From: Pseudomonas anuradhapurensis
GTDB taxonomy: Bacteria > Pseudomonadota > Gammaproteobacteria > Pseudomonadales > Pseudomonadaceae
Length of the DNA stretch: 64,000 nt
Direction: 5' to 3'
Assembly: GCF_014269225.2 (NCBI RefSeq)
Contig: NZ_CP077097.1
Location: 1,995,001 to 2,059,000, forward strand
Made by a program: the position numbers and the translations under genes. The notes under the pieces were generated by a model that was not told the origin of the DNA, did not search any database, and was given only the letters and a program-made list of their open reading frames with translations. Below, piece after piece: positions 9,236 through 18,717 of the stretch. Every line of letters begins with the position of its first letter. The first letter of the stretch is position 1.

Positions 9236-11122
9236 TCAGATCCTGAAACTGCCCACCAGCTGCTTCAGGCGCCCTGCCTGCTGGGCCAGTTGGTCGCAAT
9301 GGCGCAGGGTTTCGTTGAGGTTTTCCACCCCTTGCTGGTTCAGCGCGTTGATCTGGGTGATGTCCAGGTTGAGGCTCTCGACCACGGCGGTCTGCTCCTC
9401 GGTAGCGGTGGCCACCGACTGGTTCATGCCATCGATCTCGCCAATGCGCTGGGTCACGCTGGCCAGGCGCTCGCCGGCCTGGTTGGCCACTTGCACGGTC
9501 TGCTCGCTGGAGACCTGGCTGGTGTTCATGGTGTGCACCGCTTCGCGCGAGCCGACCTGCAGGCTGGTGATCATGCGGTGGATCTCTTCCGCCGACTCCT
9601 GGGTGCGGTGCGCCAGGTTGCGCACCTCGTCGGCCACCACGGCAAAGCCACGCCCGGCTTCACCGGCGCGGGCCGCCTCGATGGCAGCGTTCAACGCCAG
9701 CAGGTTGGTCTGTTGCGAGATGCCCTTGATCACGTCGAGGATCTTGCCGATTTCGTCGGTGCTGGCATTGAGTGTTTCGATCTGTGCGCAGGATTCGCTG
9801 ATGCGCCGCGACAGGGCGGTCATGGCGTTGATCGCCTCTTCGACCACTTCCCGGCCGCCATGGGCCTGCTCGCTGGCGCCGCTGGCGTGCTGCGAGGCAT
9901 CGGCGGCATTGCGGGCGATTTCCTGAGTGGCGGCCCCCAGCTGGTTGATCGCCGCAGCCACGCTGTTGGTGCGCATGCTCTGCTCTTCAGAGCCAATGAT
10001 CGAAGCGTTCGAGGCGTTGATCACTTTCTCCGACAAGTCGTGCACCTGGCGGGTAGCCGAGGACACTTCGCTGATGGAGGCATGAATACGTTCGACGAAG
10101 CGGTTGAACGAGCTGGCCAGTTCGCCGAATTCGTCCTTGTTTTGTACAGCCAGGCGGCGGGTGAGGTCACCTTCGCCCTCGGCGATGTCGCGCATGGCGC
10201 GGCCCATGGTGGTCAGCGGGCGCATCAGCAGCGGAATCAGCAAGCCGAGCAGGCCGCCGATGGCGGCCACGGCGATCAGCATGGCGATGATCGCCGAAGT
10301 GCGGAACTGGCCGAGCGCGGCATAGGCCTTGTCCTTGTCGATCGACAGGCCAATGTACCACTGCGCCGAAGGCAGGCCGGTCACCGGGGCGAAGGAGATG
10401 ATGCGGTCCTGGCCATTGAGGGTGACATCCTGCATGCCGGCGGCCACCCGCAGGTTGCTGCCAGGGTAGATGTCCTTGAGATTCTTCATCACCTGGTCTT
10501 TGTCCGGGCTGACGATCACCTGGCCATTGCTGTCGGCGAGGAAGGCATGGCCGATGCCACCGAAATCGACCGAGTTGATGATCTCGACCAGGGTGTCGAG
10601 GGTGACGTCACCACCGACTACACCCGTCAGCTCGCCATTGGCCCTGCTTTTCACCGGGGTGGCGATGGTGACCATCAGGCCGCCGACGGCGCCTTGGTAC
10701 GGGGCGGTCAGGACGGTCTGCCCGGCGCCGGCTGCGGCGCCATACCACGGGCGTTGGCGTGGGTCGTAACCGGCCGGCATCTGTGCGTTGGGGCGCTGGG
10801 TGAATGCACCGTTGGCCTGGCCCAGGTAGGTGAACAGGAAATTTCGCGTATAGGACGGCTGCTCGATCAGCCCGGCCAGGTTGTCACCGGCACCTTGCTC
10901 GGCAATGTCCTGGGCCAGGTTTTCCAGCACCAGAATGCGCCCGCTCATCCAGTTCTGCACGCTGCTGGCGGTCAGTGCACCGGACTGCTGCACCGAAGCT
11001 TCGATGTTCTGGCGGATGGTGTTGCGCTGCAGGTAGTCGTTGTAGAGCGTGAACAAGGCGAATGCCAGGACCACGACACCGCAGGCACTGAGCAGGATCT
11101 TGTGGCGAAATTTCAGGTTCAT
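9236..11122 (-). CDS. mcpA: Methyl-accepting chemotaxis receptor with dCache_1AA amino-acid sensor (McpA-like)
   Basis: This 628-residue receptor has transmembrane helix 1 (about 8-28), a periplasmic double-Cache domain, transmembrane helix 2 (about 275-300), HAMP, and a signalling domain with the tip [19 protein letters not shown]. The ligand domain has the amino-acid motif YxxxxRxWY (Y119, R124, W126, Y127) and an aspartate in GGDVTL (D172), the dCache_1AA pattern for amino-acid carboxyl and amino groups. P. putida McpA (PP_2249) binds many L-amino acids; orthology is inferred from memory. The start at 11122 puts a short basic tail before helix 1. Confidence 0.9.
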   Translation of the reverse strand: MNLKFRHKILLSACGVVVLAFALFTLYNDYLQRNTIRQNIEASVQQSGALTASSVQNWMSGRILVLENLAQDIAEQGAGDNLAGLIEQPSYTRNFLFTYLGQANGAFTQRPNAQMPAGYDPRQRPWYGAAAGAGQTVLTAPYQGAVGGLMVTIATPVKSRANGELTGVVGGDVTLDTLVEIINSVDFGGIGHAFLADSNGQVIVSPDKDQVMKNLKDIYPGSNLRVAAGMQDVTLNGQDRIISFAPVTGLPSAQWYIGLSIDKDKAYAALGQFRTSAIIAMLIAVAAIGGLLGLLIPLLMRPLTTMGRAMRDIAEGEGDLTRRLAVQNKDEFGELASSFNRFVERIHASISEVSSATRQVHDLSEKVINASNASIIGSEEQSMRTNSVAAAINQLGAATQEIARNAADASQHASGASEQAHGGREVVEEAINAMTALSRRISESCAQIETLNASTDEIGKILDVIKGISQQTNLLALNAAIEAARAGEAGRGFAVVADEVRNLAHRTQESAEEIHRMITSLQVGSREAVHTMNTSQVSSEQTVQVANQAGERLASVTQRIGEIDGMNQSVATATEEQTAVVESLNLDITQINALNQQGVENLNETLRHCDQLAQQAGRLKQLVGSFRI

Positions 11123-11264
11123 GTTTCGAGACCTTGGGCCATTGAGGGGAGGGCGCAGCGCGCTCATGACACACTGCGGAACCTATCGATAGGGATATCG
11201 GCTCACGGGGTAAAAGGTTGAAGCGCCTACAGAAATTTCTGACGGTGGTTTCGACAGACGGTAT

Positions 11265-12143
11265 TCACTGGCTACACAGCTGCTCGATCAACAGGCGTGC
11301 GGCCTGCTGCAGGGGGTGTTGCTTGCGCCACAGGATGTGCACCGGCAACTGCAACTCGTTGCGCGTGTTGTGAAAATCCAGCCGTACCAGGCGCCCGTTG
11401 GCCAGCAACGGCGCAACCCGCGACAGCGGCAGGTCGCCCCAGCCCAGGCCGGCCTCGACCATCTGCAGGGCCAGGTCGAAGCTGTCAGTGGACCAGTGCG
11501 TGGCACCGATCAGCGGGCGCGGGTCGGTCAGCGGCAGGTCGCGGCTGCGCACCAAGATCTGGCGCACCCGGGTCAGATCTTCTAGGTAGTGGATGCGCCC
11601 ATCGCGCAGGGCTGGGTGGGCAGGGGACAGGGTGGCCACCAGCGACTCCATGCCGATGTGCTGGAAGCCACGGCGGGCATCGACCTGCAGCCCGGCAAAG
11701 GCTACACAGAGGTCGGCACGGCCGCTGTCCAGCAGCTGCAGGGCTTCTTCCTGGGGGGCACTGAGCAGGGCAATGTCCAGCAGCGGATAGCGTTCACCGA
11801 GGCAAGCGATGGCGGCCAGCACCGGGCGGTGGTCGATATCCGGGACCACGACCAGGGTCAGGCTGCTTTCCAGCCCTTGGGACAGCTCCAGCGCGTGCAC
11901 CTGGAGCAGCCCCAGTTGCTCGGCGATCAGCCGGGCATGAGGCTCCAGGGCCAGGGCCCGTGGAGTCGGGCGGACCTCGCGCGGGCCACGTTCGAACAGG
12001 CTGTAGCCCAGTTCGGCCTCGAGGTTGGCGATGGCCATGCTGACCGCCGACGGCACGCGCTGCAGCGCCCGTGCGGCGGCAGAAAACGAACCGCGGTCGA
12101 GCACGGCAAGAAACAGCTGGATGTTGTCACTGGAAAAGTTCAT
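11265..12143 (-). CDS. LysR family transcriptional regulator
   Basis: This 292-residue LysR-type regulator has an N-terminal winged HTH (residues 1-60, with FSAAARALQRVPSAVSMAIANLE) and a C-terminal substrate-binding-like effector domain (about 90-290). It is divergent from the PACE efflux gene across a 103-bp gap with an inverted repeat. Acinetobacter AceR, also LysR-type, activates the PACE pump gene aceI, so a comparable role is inferred. Confidence 0.88.
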   Translation of the reverse strand: MNFSSDNIQLFLAVLDRGSFSAAARALQRVPSAVSMAIANLEAELGYSLFERGPREVRPTPRALALEPHARLIAEQLGLLQVHALELSQGLESSLTLVVVPDIDHRPVLAAIACLGERYPLLDIALLSAPQEEALQLLDSGRADLCVAFAGLQVDARRGFQHIGMESLVATLSPAHPALRDGRIHYLEDLTRVRQILVRSRDLPLTDPRPLIGATHWSTDSFDLALQMVEAGLGWGDLPLSRVAPLLANGRLVRLDFHNTRNELQLPVHILWRKQHPLQQAARLLIEQLCSQ

Positions 12144-12153
12144 GGCAGCACTC

Positions 12154-12191
12154 CTGTCAGCAGATCTGACAGCTGCTGACTTTTGCTGTCA
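12154..12191. promoter_or_regulatory. Nested inverted repeats, candidate LysR operator
   Basis: CTGTCAG (12154-12160), five bases, then CTGACAG (12166-12172) is a perfect inverted repeat. TGACAGC (12167-12173) and GCTGTCA (12185-12191) form a second one overlapping it. The pair lies 10 to 50 bases upstream of the LysR start and about 55 bases upstream of the efflux gene, as expected for a recognition plus an activation site. Confidence 0.55.
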
Positions 12192-12246
12192 AGCACGATG
12201 AAGCATCATCGCCCCCATCGCTTTCCAACAACATGAGGTAATCCGG

Positions 12247-12675
12247 GTGCAAGGACTCAGGCGCAAACTGGTCTACGTGACCTTCTATGAACTGATCGGG
12301 CTGTGCATGTCGACCCTCGGGCTGGCCTATCTGTCGGACACCGAGGCTGCGCATACCGGGCCACTGGCGGTGATGATCACCACCATCGCCATGCTCTGGA
12401 ACCTGATCTACAACACCTTGTTCGAATGGTGGGAAAGCCGCCAGGTCACGCGCGGGCGCAGTGTGGCGCGACGACTGGCACATGCCATCGGCTTCCAGCT
12501 GACGCTGGTGGTCTACCTGATCCCGCTGATTGCCTGGTGGTTGGACATGACATTGCTGGAGGCATTGCTGGTGGACATGGCGTTCATTGTGCTGGTGCCG
12601 TGCTACACCTTTGCCTACAACTGGGCGTTCGACCGGATCTTCGGCTTGCCCAGGTCGGCGATGGCGCCAGCCTGA
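12247..12675 (+). CDS. PACE family multidrug/biocide efflux transporter
   Basis: This 142-residue protein has four membrane helices arranged as two bacterial transmembrane pairs, the layout of the PACE family (AceI and relatives that export chlorhexidine and other biocides or short diamines). Helix 1 carries the conserved glutamate in TFYELIGL near residue 15, and helix 3 begins after a basic loop (RRLAHAIGFQ). The start is GTG, preceded by GAGGT. The divergent LysR gene is its likely regulator. Confidence 0.88.
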   Translation: MQGLRRKLVYVTFYELIGLCMSTLGLAYLSDTEAAHTGPLAVMITTIAMLWNLIYNTLFEWWESRQVTRGRSVARRLAHAIGFQLTLVVYLIPLIAWWLDMTLLEALLVDMAFIVLVPCYTFAYNWAFDRIFGLPRSAMAPA

Positions 12676-12702
12676 TGTGGCTTGCGCCGGTACCGGCAGC
12701 CG

Positions 12703-13764
12703 CTAGGGCGACAGGGGAATGATCACCGGCTCCTGCTGCTGCTTCACTTGCTGTTCGACCGGCTGGTCGATCGGCCGCGGAGCACTGGCCAGCAGGCTGT
12801 CCTCGATTTGCCCCGACAGGTAATACACGCCCGCCATGGCACCACTCTGGCGGTTCTCCATCAGCTCTTGCCATTCCTGGTTCAACGCCACGTTGAGGAT
12901 GACCCGTAACTGCTCGACCATCTGCGGGTGTTCCCGGTCATGGGTCATGATCCCGTAGCCGGCCGCGGCAATCGAGATCATCGCCCCGGCTACCTTGCCT
13001 ACCGCCGACGCCACGGCACTGGCGATGCCGCGCGGGGCCAAGGTGGCGCCGAGTTTTTCGCTGGCCTGGGTAGCCACCGAGTTCAGCCCGGCATCGGTCC
13101 GGCCGGGGCCTTTGCTGGCTTGCTGGTGCAGATGCTGGCGCATGGCTTGCCAGGCCGGTTGCTGGGCCAGCGACTTGGCCCGCAGCAGTTGATACAGGCT
13201 GGCATTGCGCGCATCCGGCGGCCCCAGGGCGATGGCGGGAATACGGTTGAGGCGTTGGCTGAACTGCTCGGGTGGGGCGTTGTAGCGGCCGATGATGGCG
13301 GGCAATTGCTGGCCGAGCAGTTGCAGGTACAGCTCGCAGGCGCGGTCGCGGATACCCTCCGGGTCGATCTGCTCGGCCACTGGCTCGATGACCCGTTTGT
13401 GGTACTGCTCCTGCAGGTACAACGCCAGGCGCTTTTCTGCCGGTTCCCGGCCTTCGCCGCTGTCGAGTTTGTACCAGGCCACCTTGAGGGTCAGCCATTG
13501 CTGGGTCCAGTAGCCGGTGAACCAAGGGATGAAGTCGCTTTCGGTGCGCTGCTGAACCTGCTCCTTCCACACCCGCATGGAGCGCCGGGCATAGTCGTTG
13601 GCCGAACCGGCGGCACCGACCGAGGCGTCGATCAGTTCCTGGTCGATACGTTGCCAGGTGGCGGTAGTGAGTACCACCGGTGGCGGCGGGGCAGGCGGGC
13701 GCTTGCCCGCGCAACCGGCGAGGGTCAGCAACAGGCACAGCATCAGGAAAACTCGAGCGCTCAC
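12703..13764 (-). CDS. Hypothetical lipoprotein
   Basis: This 353-residue protein has a lipoprotein signal peptide: basic start, hydrophobic core LMLCLLLTLAG and lipobox LAGC with acylation at C18, followed by a proline-rich linker (PPAPPPP). A hydrophobic alanine/glycine-rich stretch (ASAVASAVGKVAGAMISIAA, about 245-265) could insert in membrane. I do not recognise a catalytic motif. It is convergent with the PACE gene. Function unknown. Confidence 0.75.
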   Translation of the reverse strand: MSARVFLMLCLLLTLAGCAGKRPPAPPPPVVLTTATWQRIDQELIDASVGAAGSANDYARRSMRVWKEQVQQRTESDFIPWFTGYWTQQWLTLKVAWYKLDSGEGREPAEKRLALYLQEQYHKRVIEPVAEQIDPEGIRDRACELYLQLLGQQLPAIIGRYNAPPEQFSQRLNRIPAIALGPPDARNASLYQLLRAKSLAQQPAWQAMRQHLHQQASKGPGRTDAGLNSVATQASEKLGATLAPRGIASAVASAVGKVAGAMISIAAAGYGIMTHDREHPQMVEQLRVILNVALNQEWQELMENRQSGAMAGVYYLSGQIEDSLLASAPRPIDQPVEQQVKQQQEPVIIPLSP

Positions 13765-13814
13765 GCAAACGCTTCCCTGGTAGAGGCTGGGGTGGTTCCT
13801 GGAGTATAGGGTTG

Positions 13815-13935
13815 GGGGCCAGGGGCTGCCGTGCAGCCCATCGCCGGCAAGTCAGTTCCCACACGGTTGTCGGTCACTGCAAGCGCAGCGCAACAGCGGT
13901 AGGCGCTGGCTTGCCAGCGATGAGCCGCACAGCGG
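13815..13935. repeat. REP-like repeat, family B
   Basis: GGGGCTGCCGTGCAGCCCATCG on the left and GGCGCTGGCTTGCCAGCGAT on the right flank a spacer of about 55 bases. The units match those at 9096-9235. It sits between a lipoprotein gene start and the stop of a GntR regulator, so part of it lies in the lipoprotein promoter region. Confidence 0.55.
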
Positions 13936-13940
13936 TCCGG

Positions 13941-14609
13941 TCATTCCAGGTCGAGTTTTTCTTCCAGGCGGTCGAGGTGCTGGTGCATCAGGGTCAAGGC
14001 CGCCTCGGCATCGCCTTGCGCCACGGCGTCGATGATCGCCGCGTGCTCCTGCCACGCGCAGTGGTCACAGCATGGCGACTCGTAGCGGGCGATGATCAGC
14101 GAGGTCATCGGCACCAGGCCATTGAGAAACCGGGCCAGTGGTGCATTGGCGGCCACCTGCGCCAGTTTCAGGTGGAACTCCCCGCCCAGGCGGATCGCTG
14201 CGCAGCGCTCGCCGCTTTCATGGTGCTGGCGCTCGCGTTCCACCAGTTGCCGCAGCTGGCGAATCTGCAGCGGGCGGGCGCGTTGCGCGGCCAGGGTGAT
14301 CAGCGTGGTTTCGGCCAGGCGCCGGGCACTCAGTACCTGGCGTGCCTGTTCCGGGTCAGGCGTGGCCAGGTGCGCGGTGTGGCTGGGGCGCTGCACGACC
14401 ACCTGCTGGTCGGACAGGCGTCCGAGCACGCGGCGGATCACGGTACGGCTGACACCAAACGCATGCCCCAGCGCCTGCTCGGGCAAGAGGCTGCCGGGTG
14501 GCAGGCGCTGTTCGAGAATGGCGTCGAACAGCCGCGGGTAGATCTGCTCGGCCGACAGGCGGGTTTCGCCGGCCGCGAGCAGGGCCGGCAAGTGAGGGGC
14601 GGCGTTCAT
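13941..14609 (-). CDS. GntR family regulator, FCD subfamily (second of pair)
   Basis: This 222-residue regulator has an N-terminal winged HTH (about 20-80, with ALGHAFGVSRTVIRRVLGRL) and an all-helical FCD effector domain (about 95-215, with the metal-binding-type EFHLKLAQ and HAAIIDAVAQGD segments). It begins 15 bp after the stop of another FCD regulator and reads in the same direction, as third gene of a dctA-gntR-gntR unit. The effector is presumably a carboxylic acid, inferred from family and context. Confidence 0.85.
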   Translation of the reverse strand: MNAAPHLPALLAAGETRLSAEQIYPRLFDAILEQRLPPGSLLPEQALGHAFGVSRTVIRRVLGRLSDQQVVVQRPSHTAHLATPDPEQARQVLSARRLAETTLITLAAQRARPLQIRQLRQLVERERQHHESGERCAAIRLGGEFHLKLAQVAANAPLARFLNGLVPMTSLIIARYESPCCDHCAWQEHAAIIDAVAQGDAEAALTLMHQHLDRLEEKLDLE

Positions 14610-14624
14610 GGTCGCTCTCCTGGG

Positions 14625-15329
14625 TCATGGATGCGGGTGTTCGTCCGGAATGTTCAGGGCGATGCCCATGCGCAGGCCTTCGGCGAGGATGTGCTGGCGC
14701 ATCTGGGCACTGGCCTGGGCGCTGTTGCGTTCGCGGATGGCACGCACCACTGCTTCGTTTTCCTGTAGCCGTGCAGCCAGGTGCTCGGGCGATTTGCGCA
14801 GCATGTCGGCACTCTGCTTGAGGGCATTGCCGGTCTGCTGCACCACGCTCTGGAAGATCGGGTTGGTGGTCAGGGCGAACAGCGCCTCGTGGAAGGCAAT
14901 GTAGGCGCTGACCCCGGCTTCGCTGTCTGCGGCTTCCAATGCTTCGCGCATGTCCATCAGGGTCAGGCGCAGCTGGCCGATGTCCTGGCTGTTGGCTGAT
15001 TGCGCCACCAGGCCGACGATGAATGGTTCCAGGGTGTAGCGCAGCTCCAGCACGTCGGCCAGGCTGGCCGCGGCACTGGTGTCCAGGCCTGGCTCCTGGC
15101 CAGCGGCGTCGGCGTCCAGCACCAGCACGCCCTTGCCCGGCAGCGAGCGCACCAGGCCCAGGGTTTCCAGCACGGTCACCGCTTCGCGCAGGCTGGGGCG
15201 GCTGATGCCCAGTTGTTCGGCCAGCTCGCGCTGGCCCGGCAGCATGTCGCCGCTGCGCCATTGGCCGCGGGCGAGGGCCTGGCGCAGTTTTTCCACCACT
15301 GAGTTGACGACGGTCGATGAGCTGATCAC
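14625..15329 (-). CDS. GntR family regulator, FCD subfamily (LldR/PdhR-like)
   Basis: This 234-residue regulator has a GntR winged HTH at the N-terminus (about 10-70, with ELAEQLGISRPSLREAVTVLETLGL) and an FCD ligand domain (about 90-225). I chose the GTG start at 15329 because GGAG lies seven bases upstream and the HTH begins at the usual distance. PdhR/LldR relatives respond to pyruvate or lactate and bind TGGT-N3-ACCA sites. Similar sites flank the dctA promoter upstream, and dctA ends 44 bp before this gene. Confidence 0.87.
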   Translation of the reverse strand: MISSSTVVNSVVEKLRQALARGQWRSGDMLPGQRELAEQLGISRPSLREAVTVLETLGLVRSLPGKGVLVLDADAAGQEPGLDTSAAASLADVLELRYTLEPFIVGLVAQSANSQDIGQLRLTLMDMREALEAADSEAGVSAYIAFHEALFALTTNPIFQSVVQQTGNALKQSADMLRKSPEHLAARLQENEAVVRAIRERNSAQASAQMRQHILAEGLRMGIALNIPDEHPHP

Positions 15330-15373
15330 GGTTTGCTCCTGGAAGGGCCGGCATCGGTGCCGGCCACGTTCGC

Positions 15374-16684
15374 TCAGAATTCCTGTTGATGGTTGTTGGG
15401 CTGCTTGCGTGGCGTGGCTGCGAAGCCAGGTTTGCCGTCCAGCACGTTGTGCGCCCGCTCCAGGTCGATGTCCTTCTCCCAGCGGGCGATGGCCACGGTA
15501 GCCACGCAGTTGCCGATCAGGTTGGTCAGCGCCCGGCCGATGCCCATGAACCAATCCACCGCCAACACCAGCACCAGGCCGACCACCGGGATCGCCGGTA
15601 CGGCGGTAAGCGTGGCAGCGAGGATTACCAGCGCCGAGCCTGGGATGCCGTGAGCGCCCTTGGAAGTCACCAGCGACACCAGCAGGATGGTCAGCAGGTC
15701 GGTCATGGCCAACGGCGTGCCGGTGGCATTGGCGATGAACACGATGGCCAGGGTCAGGTAGATGGAAAAGCCATCGAGGTTGAACGAGTAGCCGGTGGGG
15801 ATCACCAGGCCAACGGTAGAGGTGCCGATGCCCAGGTGCTCAAGCTTGCGCATGACCTGTGGCAGCACGGCGTCGGAAGAGGCCGTGCCAAGGACGATGG
15901 TCAGTTCTTCGCGCAGGTACTTGATCAGCGGCAGCAGCCTCAGGCCCGACAGGCGCATGACCGTACCCAGCACGATCAGCACGAAGCCGGCACAGGTCAG
16001 GTAGAACAGCGCCACCAGCCCGCCCAGGTGTTGCAGCGATTCCAGGCCGTACTTGCTGGTAGTGAAGGCGATGGCGCCGAAGACGCCAAGCGGCGCCAGG
16101 CGCACGATCATGCCCATGATGCGGAAGATCACGTGGCTCAGTTCGTTGATCAGCCGCGAGATGCCGGCGGCCGAATCGCCGACCAGGTTCAGCGCGCTGC
16201 CGAACAGTACCGAGAACAGCAGCACCTGGAGGATGTTGTTGTCAGCAAAGGCCCCGATCACCGAGGTGGGGATCAGCTCCAGGAAGAACGCCGTGGCCCC
16301 GTGAATGTGCTGGCCGCGCTCGGCCAGGCTGCTGGCGTCGGCACTGGACAGCTGGTCCAGGTGGATATTGGCGCCGCTGCCGATACCGCTGCTGAAGGCG
16401 AACACCAGGCCGATCACCAGCGCCAGGGTGGTCAGCACCTCGAAGTAGATCACCGACTTCAGGCCGATGCGCCCGACCTTCTTCAGGTCGCCGGCGCCCG
16501 AGATGCCGCTGACTACCACACAGAACACGATCAGGCCGATGAGCATCTTGATCAGTTTGATGAAACCGTCGCCAAGCGGTTTCAGTTGCAAGGACAGCTC
16601 GGGGAAGCTGAGGCCGCAGGCGATGCCGAGGGCAAGGCCAAGCACGACTTGAAGGAAGATCGAACGCGAGCACCATTTGAGCAT
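15374..16684 (-). CDS. dctA: C4-dicarboxylate/proton symporter (DAACS family)
   Basis: This 436-residue carrier has the expected DctA length and about eight helices plus re-entrant loops. The family signature VIPTGYSFNLDGFSIYLTLA lies at about 300-320, and the serine-rich re-entrant loop TIVLGTASSDAVLP at about 265-278. It imports succinate, fumarate, malate or related dicarboxylates. The start matches DctA homologues (MLKWCSRSIFLQVVLGL). Because two FCD regulators follow it, it may be a pathway-specific paralogue and not the main DctA of the cell. Confidence 0.9.
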   Translation of the reverse strand: MLKWCSRSIFLQVVLGLALGIACGLSFPELSLQLKPLGDGFIKLIKMLIGLIVFCVVVSGISGAGDLKKVGRIGLKSVIYFEVLTTLALVIGLVFAFSSGIGSGANIHLDQLSSADASSLAERGQHIHGATAFFLELIPTSVIGAFADNNILQVLLFSVLFGSALNLVGDSAAGISRLINELSHVIFRIMGMIVRLAPLGVFGAIAFTTSKYGLESLQHLGGLVALFYLTCAGFVLIVLGTVMRLSGLRLLPLIKYLREELTIVLGTASSDAVLPQVMRKLEHLGIGTSTVGLVIPTGYSFNLDGFSIYLTLAIVFIANATGTPLAMTDLLTILLVSLVTSKGAHGIPGSALVILAATLTAVPAIPVVGLVLVLAVDWFMGIGRALTNLIGNCVATVAIARWEKDIDLERAHNVLDGKPGFAATPRKQPNNHQQEF

Positions 16685-16756
16685 GGGAGGGATCTCTGAT
16701 CGGTGTCCTTGCTTCGGTAGCCGCACGGGGCGAAAGAGCGCAGGACTTAATTATTG

Positions 16757-16834
16757 TGGTCTTACCGGTTTGTTCAGCGCGAAGCCATAAAAGCGCGAAA
16801 AAACCCACATTGCAAGGTTTTTTGGCCTTACCGG
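16757..16834 (-). promoter_or_regulatory. dctA promoter with two GntR-like operators
   Basis: TGGTCTTACCGG (16757-16768) and TGGCCTTACCGG (16823-16834) match the GGT-N3-ACC core bound by PdhR/LldR-type FCD regulators. Between them, on the minus strand, is a possible sigma-70 promoter: TTGCAA (16810-16815) and TTTTAT (16787-16792) with a 17-bp spacer. One operator sits just upstream of the -35 and the other about 20 bases downstream of the -10. The rest of the 454-bp gap (16685-17138) shows nothing else I can name. Confidence 0.5.
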
Positions 16835-17138
16835 TCTGGCCAGTTTGGGGCGTTTCAGCTCGCCGGGCTCTAGTTCGGTGCATGCCGTACAGGGCATTTA
16901 TGCGAATCAGGCCAGCTTCAGGGGGTACCTGATACAGGTAGCAATCCGCTTGCCAAGCATCAGCCCGACCTCAATTTTTTCGATAACGCCATGATTCATA
17001 AGGTTTATTTGCTTTATGCGGCTGACCTCGTAGAATCCGCGCGCGACCGGGCAGTCACTAAAAGGCCGATTGTGGGAGTGTTAACCCGACAATCGTCCGC
17101 GAGCAGGCGTCTGGCGTTTAAATGAATGGAGTCTCATA

Positions 17139-18704
17139 GTGCGTCTCAATCTCCCGGTTACCCCGGTCGAGCAACGTTTCCCTTCTGATCAGCGGCTGAT
17201 TTCCGCAACCGACACGGCCAGCCTGATCACCTACTGCAACCCTGAATTTGCCGCCATCAGCGGCTACAGCGAGGCCGAACTGATCGGTAGCCCGCACAAC
17301 CTGGTGCGCCACCCGGACATGCCGCCAGCGGTGTACGAGCTGATGTGGCGCTACCTGAAGGCTGGCAAGAGCTGGATGGGCATCGTCAAGAACCGCTGCC
17401 GCAACGGCGATTACTACTGGGTCAACGCCTACGTCACGCCGATCCTCGAAGCCGGGCGGGTGGTGGGCTATGAGTCGGTACGGGTGTGCCCCACGCGTGA
17501 GCAGGTGGCCCGTGCCGAGGCCCTGTATGCACGCATGCGCAACGGCCAGGCGGTGCTGCCCTGGTCACGCCGCGCGAGCATGCTGGCGCGCGACCTGGGC
17601 GCACCGCTGGCAGCCGGGGGGCTGGCACTGGGGGCCAACCAGCTATGGCCAGGCCTGGTGGCGCAGGGGCTGACCCTGGGGCTGTTCCTGGCCTATGGCC
17701 TGTTGGCACGCAATGCCGTGGGGCGGCAGATGCAGCGCGTGGTACAGGGCGCCGACGGCACCTTCGCCGACCCGATCGCCGCCTTGACCTACAGCGACCT
17801 GCCCGGTGCTGCCGGCCAACTGCAACTGATGCTGATCAGCGAGGAGGCGCGGCTGAAGACCGCGCTGACCCGGCTGAGTGACCTGGCGGCACAGATGGCC
17901 GTGGCTGCCCATGACGCCGGGGCGTTGTCACGCAGCACCGAAGCGGCGTTGCTGGAGCAGCGTGCGGAAACCGACCAGAGCGCCACTGCCATGAACCAGA
18001 TGGCCGCTTCCATCGGTGAGGTGGCCAACCATGTGCAACTGACGGCTGCCGAAGCCCATACCGCACACCTGCTGGCCGAGCAGGGCAGCCAGGTGGCCGA
18101 TGCCAGCGGTGCGGCGATTCGCACCCTGGCGGGTACCGTGACGCAGATCAACCAGGCGGTCACCCAGCTGGCTGGCCAGACCGGTGCCATCGCCGAGGCC
18201 ACCGGCATGATCCGCGGCATCGCCGAGCAGACCAACCTGCTGGCGCTCAATGCCGCCATCGAGGCGGCCCGTGCCGGCGAGCAGGGCCGCGGCTTTGCCG
18301 TGGTCGCCGATGAAGTGCGGGCGCTGGCCGACAAGACCCGGCAGTCGACCCTGCACATCCAGGCTATTATCGATGCTTTACGCAGTGGTGCCGAGCAGGC
18401 CGTGGCGATCGCCAGCCAGGGCATCGACGGTGCCGAGCAGGGCGTCGCCCAGGTGCAGGAAGCCCGCCAGGCGCTGCATGGCATCCGGGAAGCGGTGCAG
18501 CGCATCAGCGCCATGAGCCAGCAGATGGCCACGGCCTCGCAGCAGCAGTCGGCTGTGGCCGCAGATGTCTCGAGGCAGATCAATGGCGTGGCCGGCATCG
18601 CCCAGCACAGCGCCCACAGCGCCAACGCCGCCGCCTCGCGCGGCGCCGAACTGGAAGAGGTGTGCGCCGGATTGCGTGCCCTTGTGGAGCGTTTCAACCG
18701 TTAA
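17139..18704 (+). CDS. aer2: Aerotaxis receptor, PAS-containing chemoreceptor (Aer2-like)
   Basis: This 521-residue receptor has an N-terminal PAS domain (about 20-115, with [19 protein letters not shown]), a membrane anchor (about 150-190) and no periplasmic ligand domain, followed by a methyl-accepting signalling domain with hairpin tip [20 protein letters not shown]. This is the architecture of Aer, where a PAS-bound FAD reports redox state. The start is GTG with GGAG ten bases upstream. The next gene starts 13 bp after its stop. In P. putida KT2440 the equivalent pair (PP_2257/PP_2258) controls energy taxis; orthology is inferred from memory. Confidence 0.9.
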   Translation: MRLNLPVTPVEQRFPSDQRLISATDTASLITYCNPEFAAISGYSEAELIGSPHNLVRHPDMPPAVYELMWRYLKAGKSWMGIVKNRCRNGDYYWVNAYVTPILEAGRVVGYESVRVCPTREQVARAEALYARMRNGQAVLPWSRRASMLARDLGAPLAAGGLALGANQLWPGLVAQGLTLGLFLAYGLLARNAVGRQMQRVVQGADGTFADPIAALTYSDLPGAAGQLQLMLISEEARLKTALTRLSDLAAQMAVAAHDAGALSRSTEAALLEQRAETDQSATAMNQMAASIGEVANHVQLTAAEAHTAHLLAEQGSQVADASGAAIRTLAGTVTQINQAVTQLAGQTGAIAEATGMIRGIAEQTNLLALNAAIEAARAGEQGRGFAVVADEVRALADKTRQSTLHIQAIIDALRSGAEQAVAIASQGIDGAEQGVAQVQEARQALHGIREAVQRISAMSQQMATASQQQSAVAADVSRQINGVAGIAQHSAHSANAAASRGAELEEVCAGLRALVERFNR

Positions 18705-18717
18705 GGCAGGATGCTTT

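Noticed and set aside
6432..9299. A very long open frame (about 955 codons) on the minus strand opposite the oxidoreductase, ridA and permease genes
   Set aside because: It is the antisense shadow of GC-rich coding sequence: low complexity, full of Gln, His and Arg, with no domain. Similar shadows lie opposite lon (34451-37003), the chemoreceptors and the PAS-GGDEF-EAL gene.
17059..17093. GCCGATTG before aer2 as a FliA (sigma-28) -10 element
   Set aside because: No TAAA-like -35 lies 15 bp upstream; the nearest TAAA overlaps it or is spaced wrongly. FliA control remains possible but not shown here.
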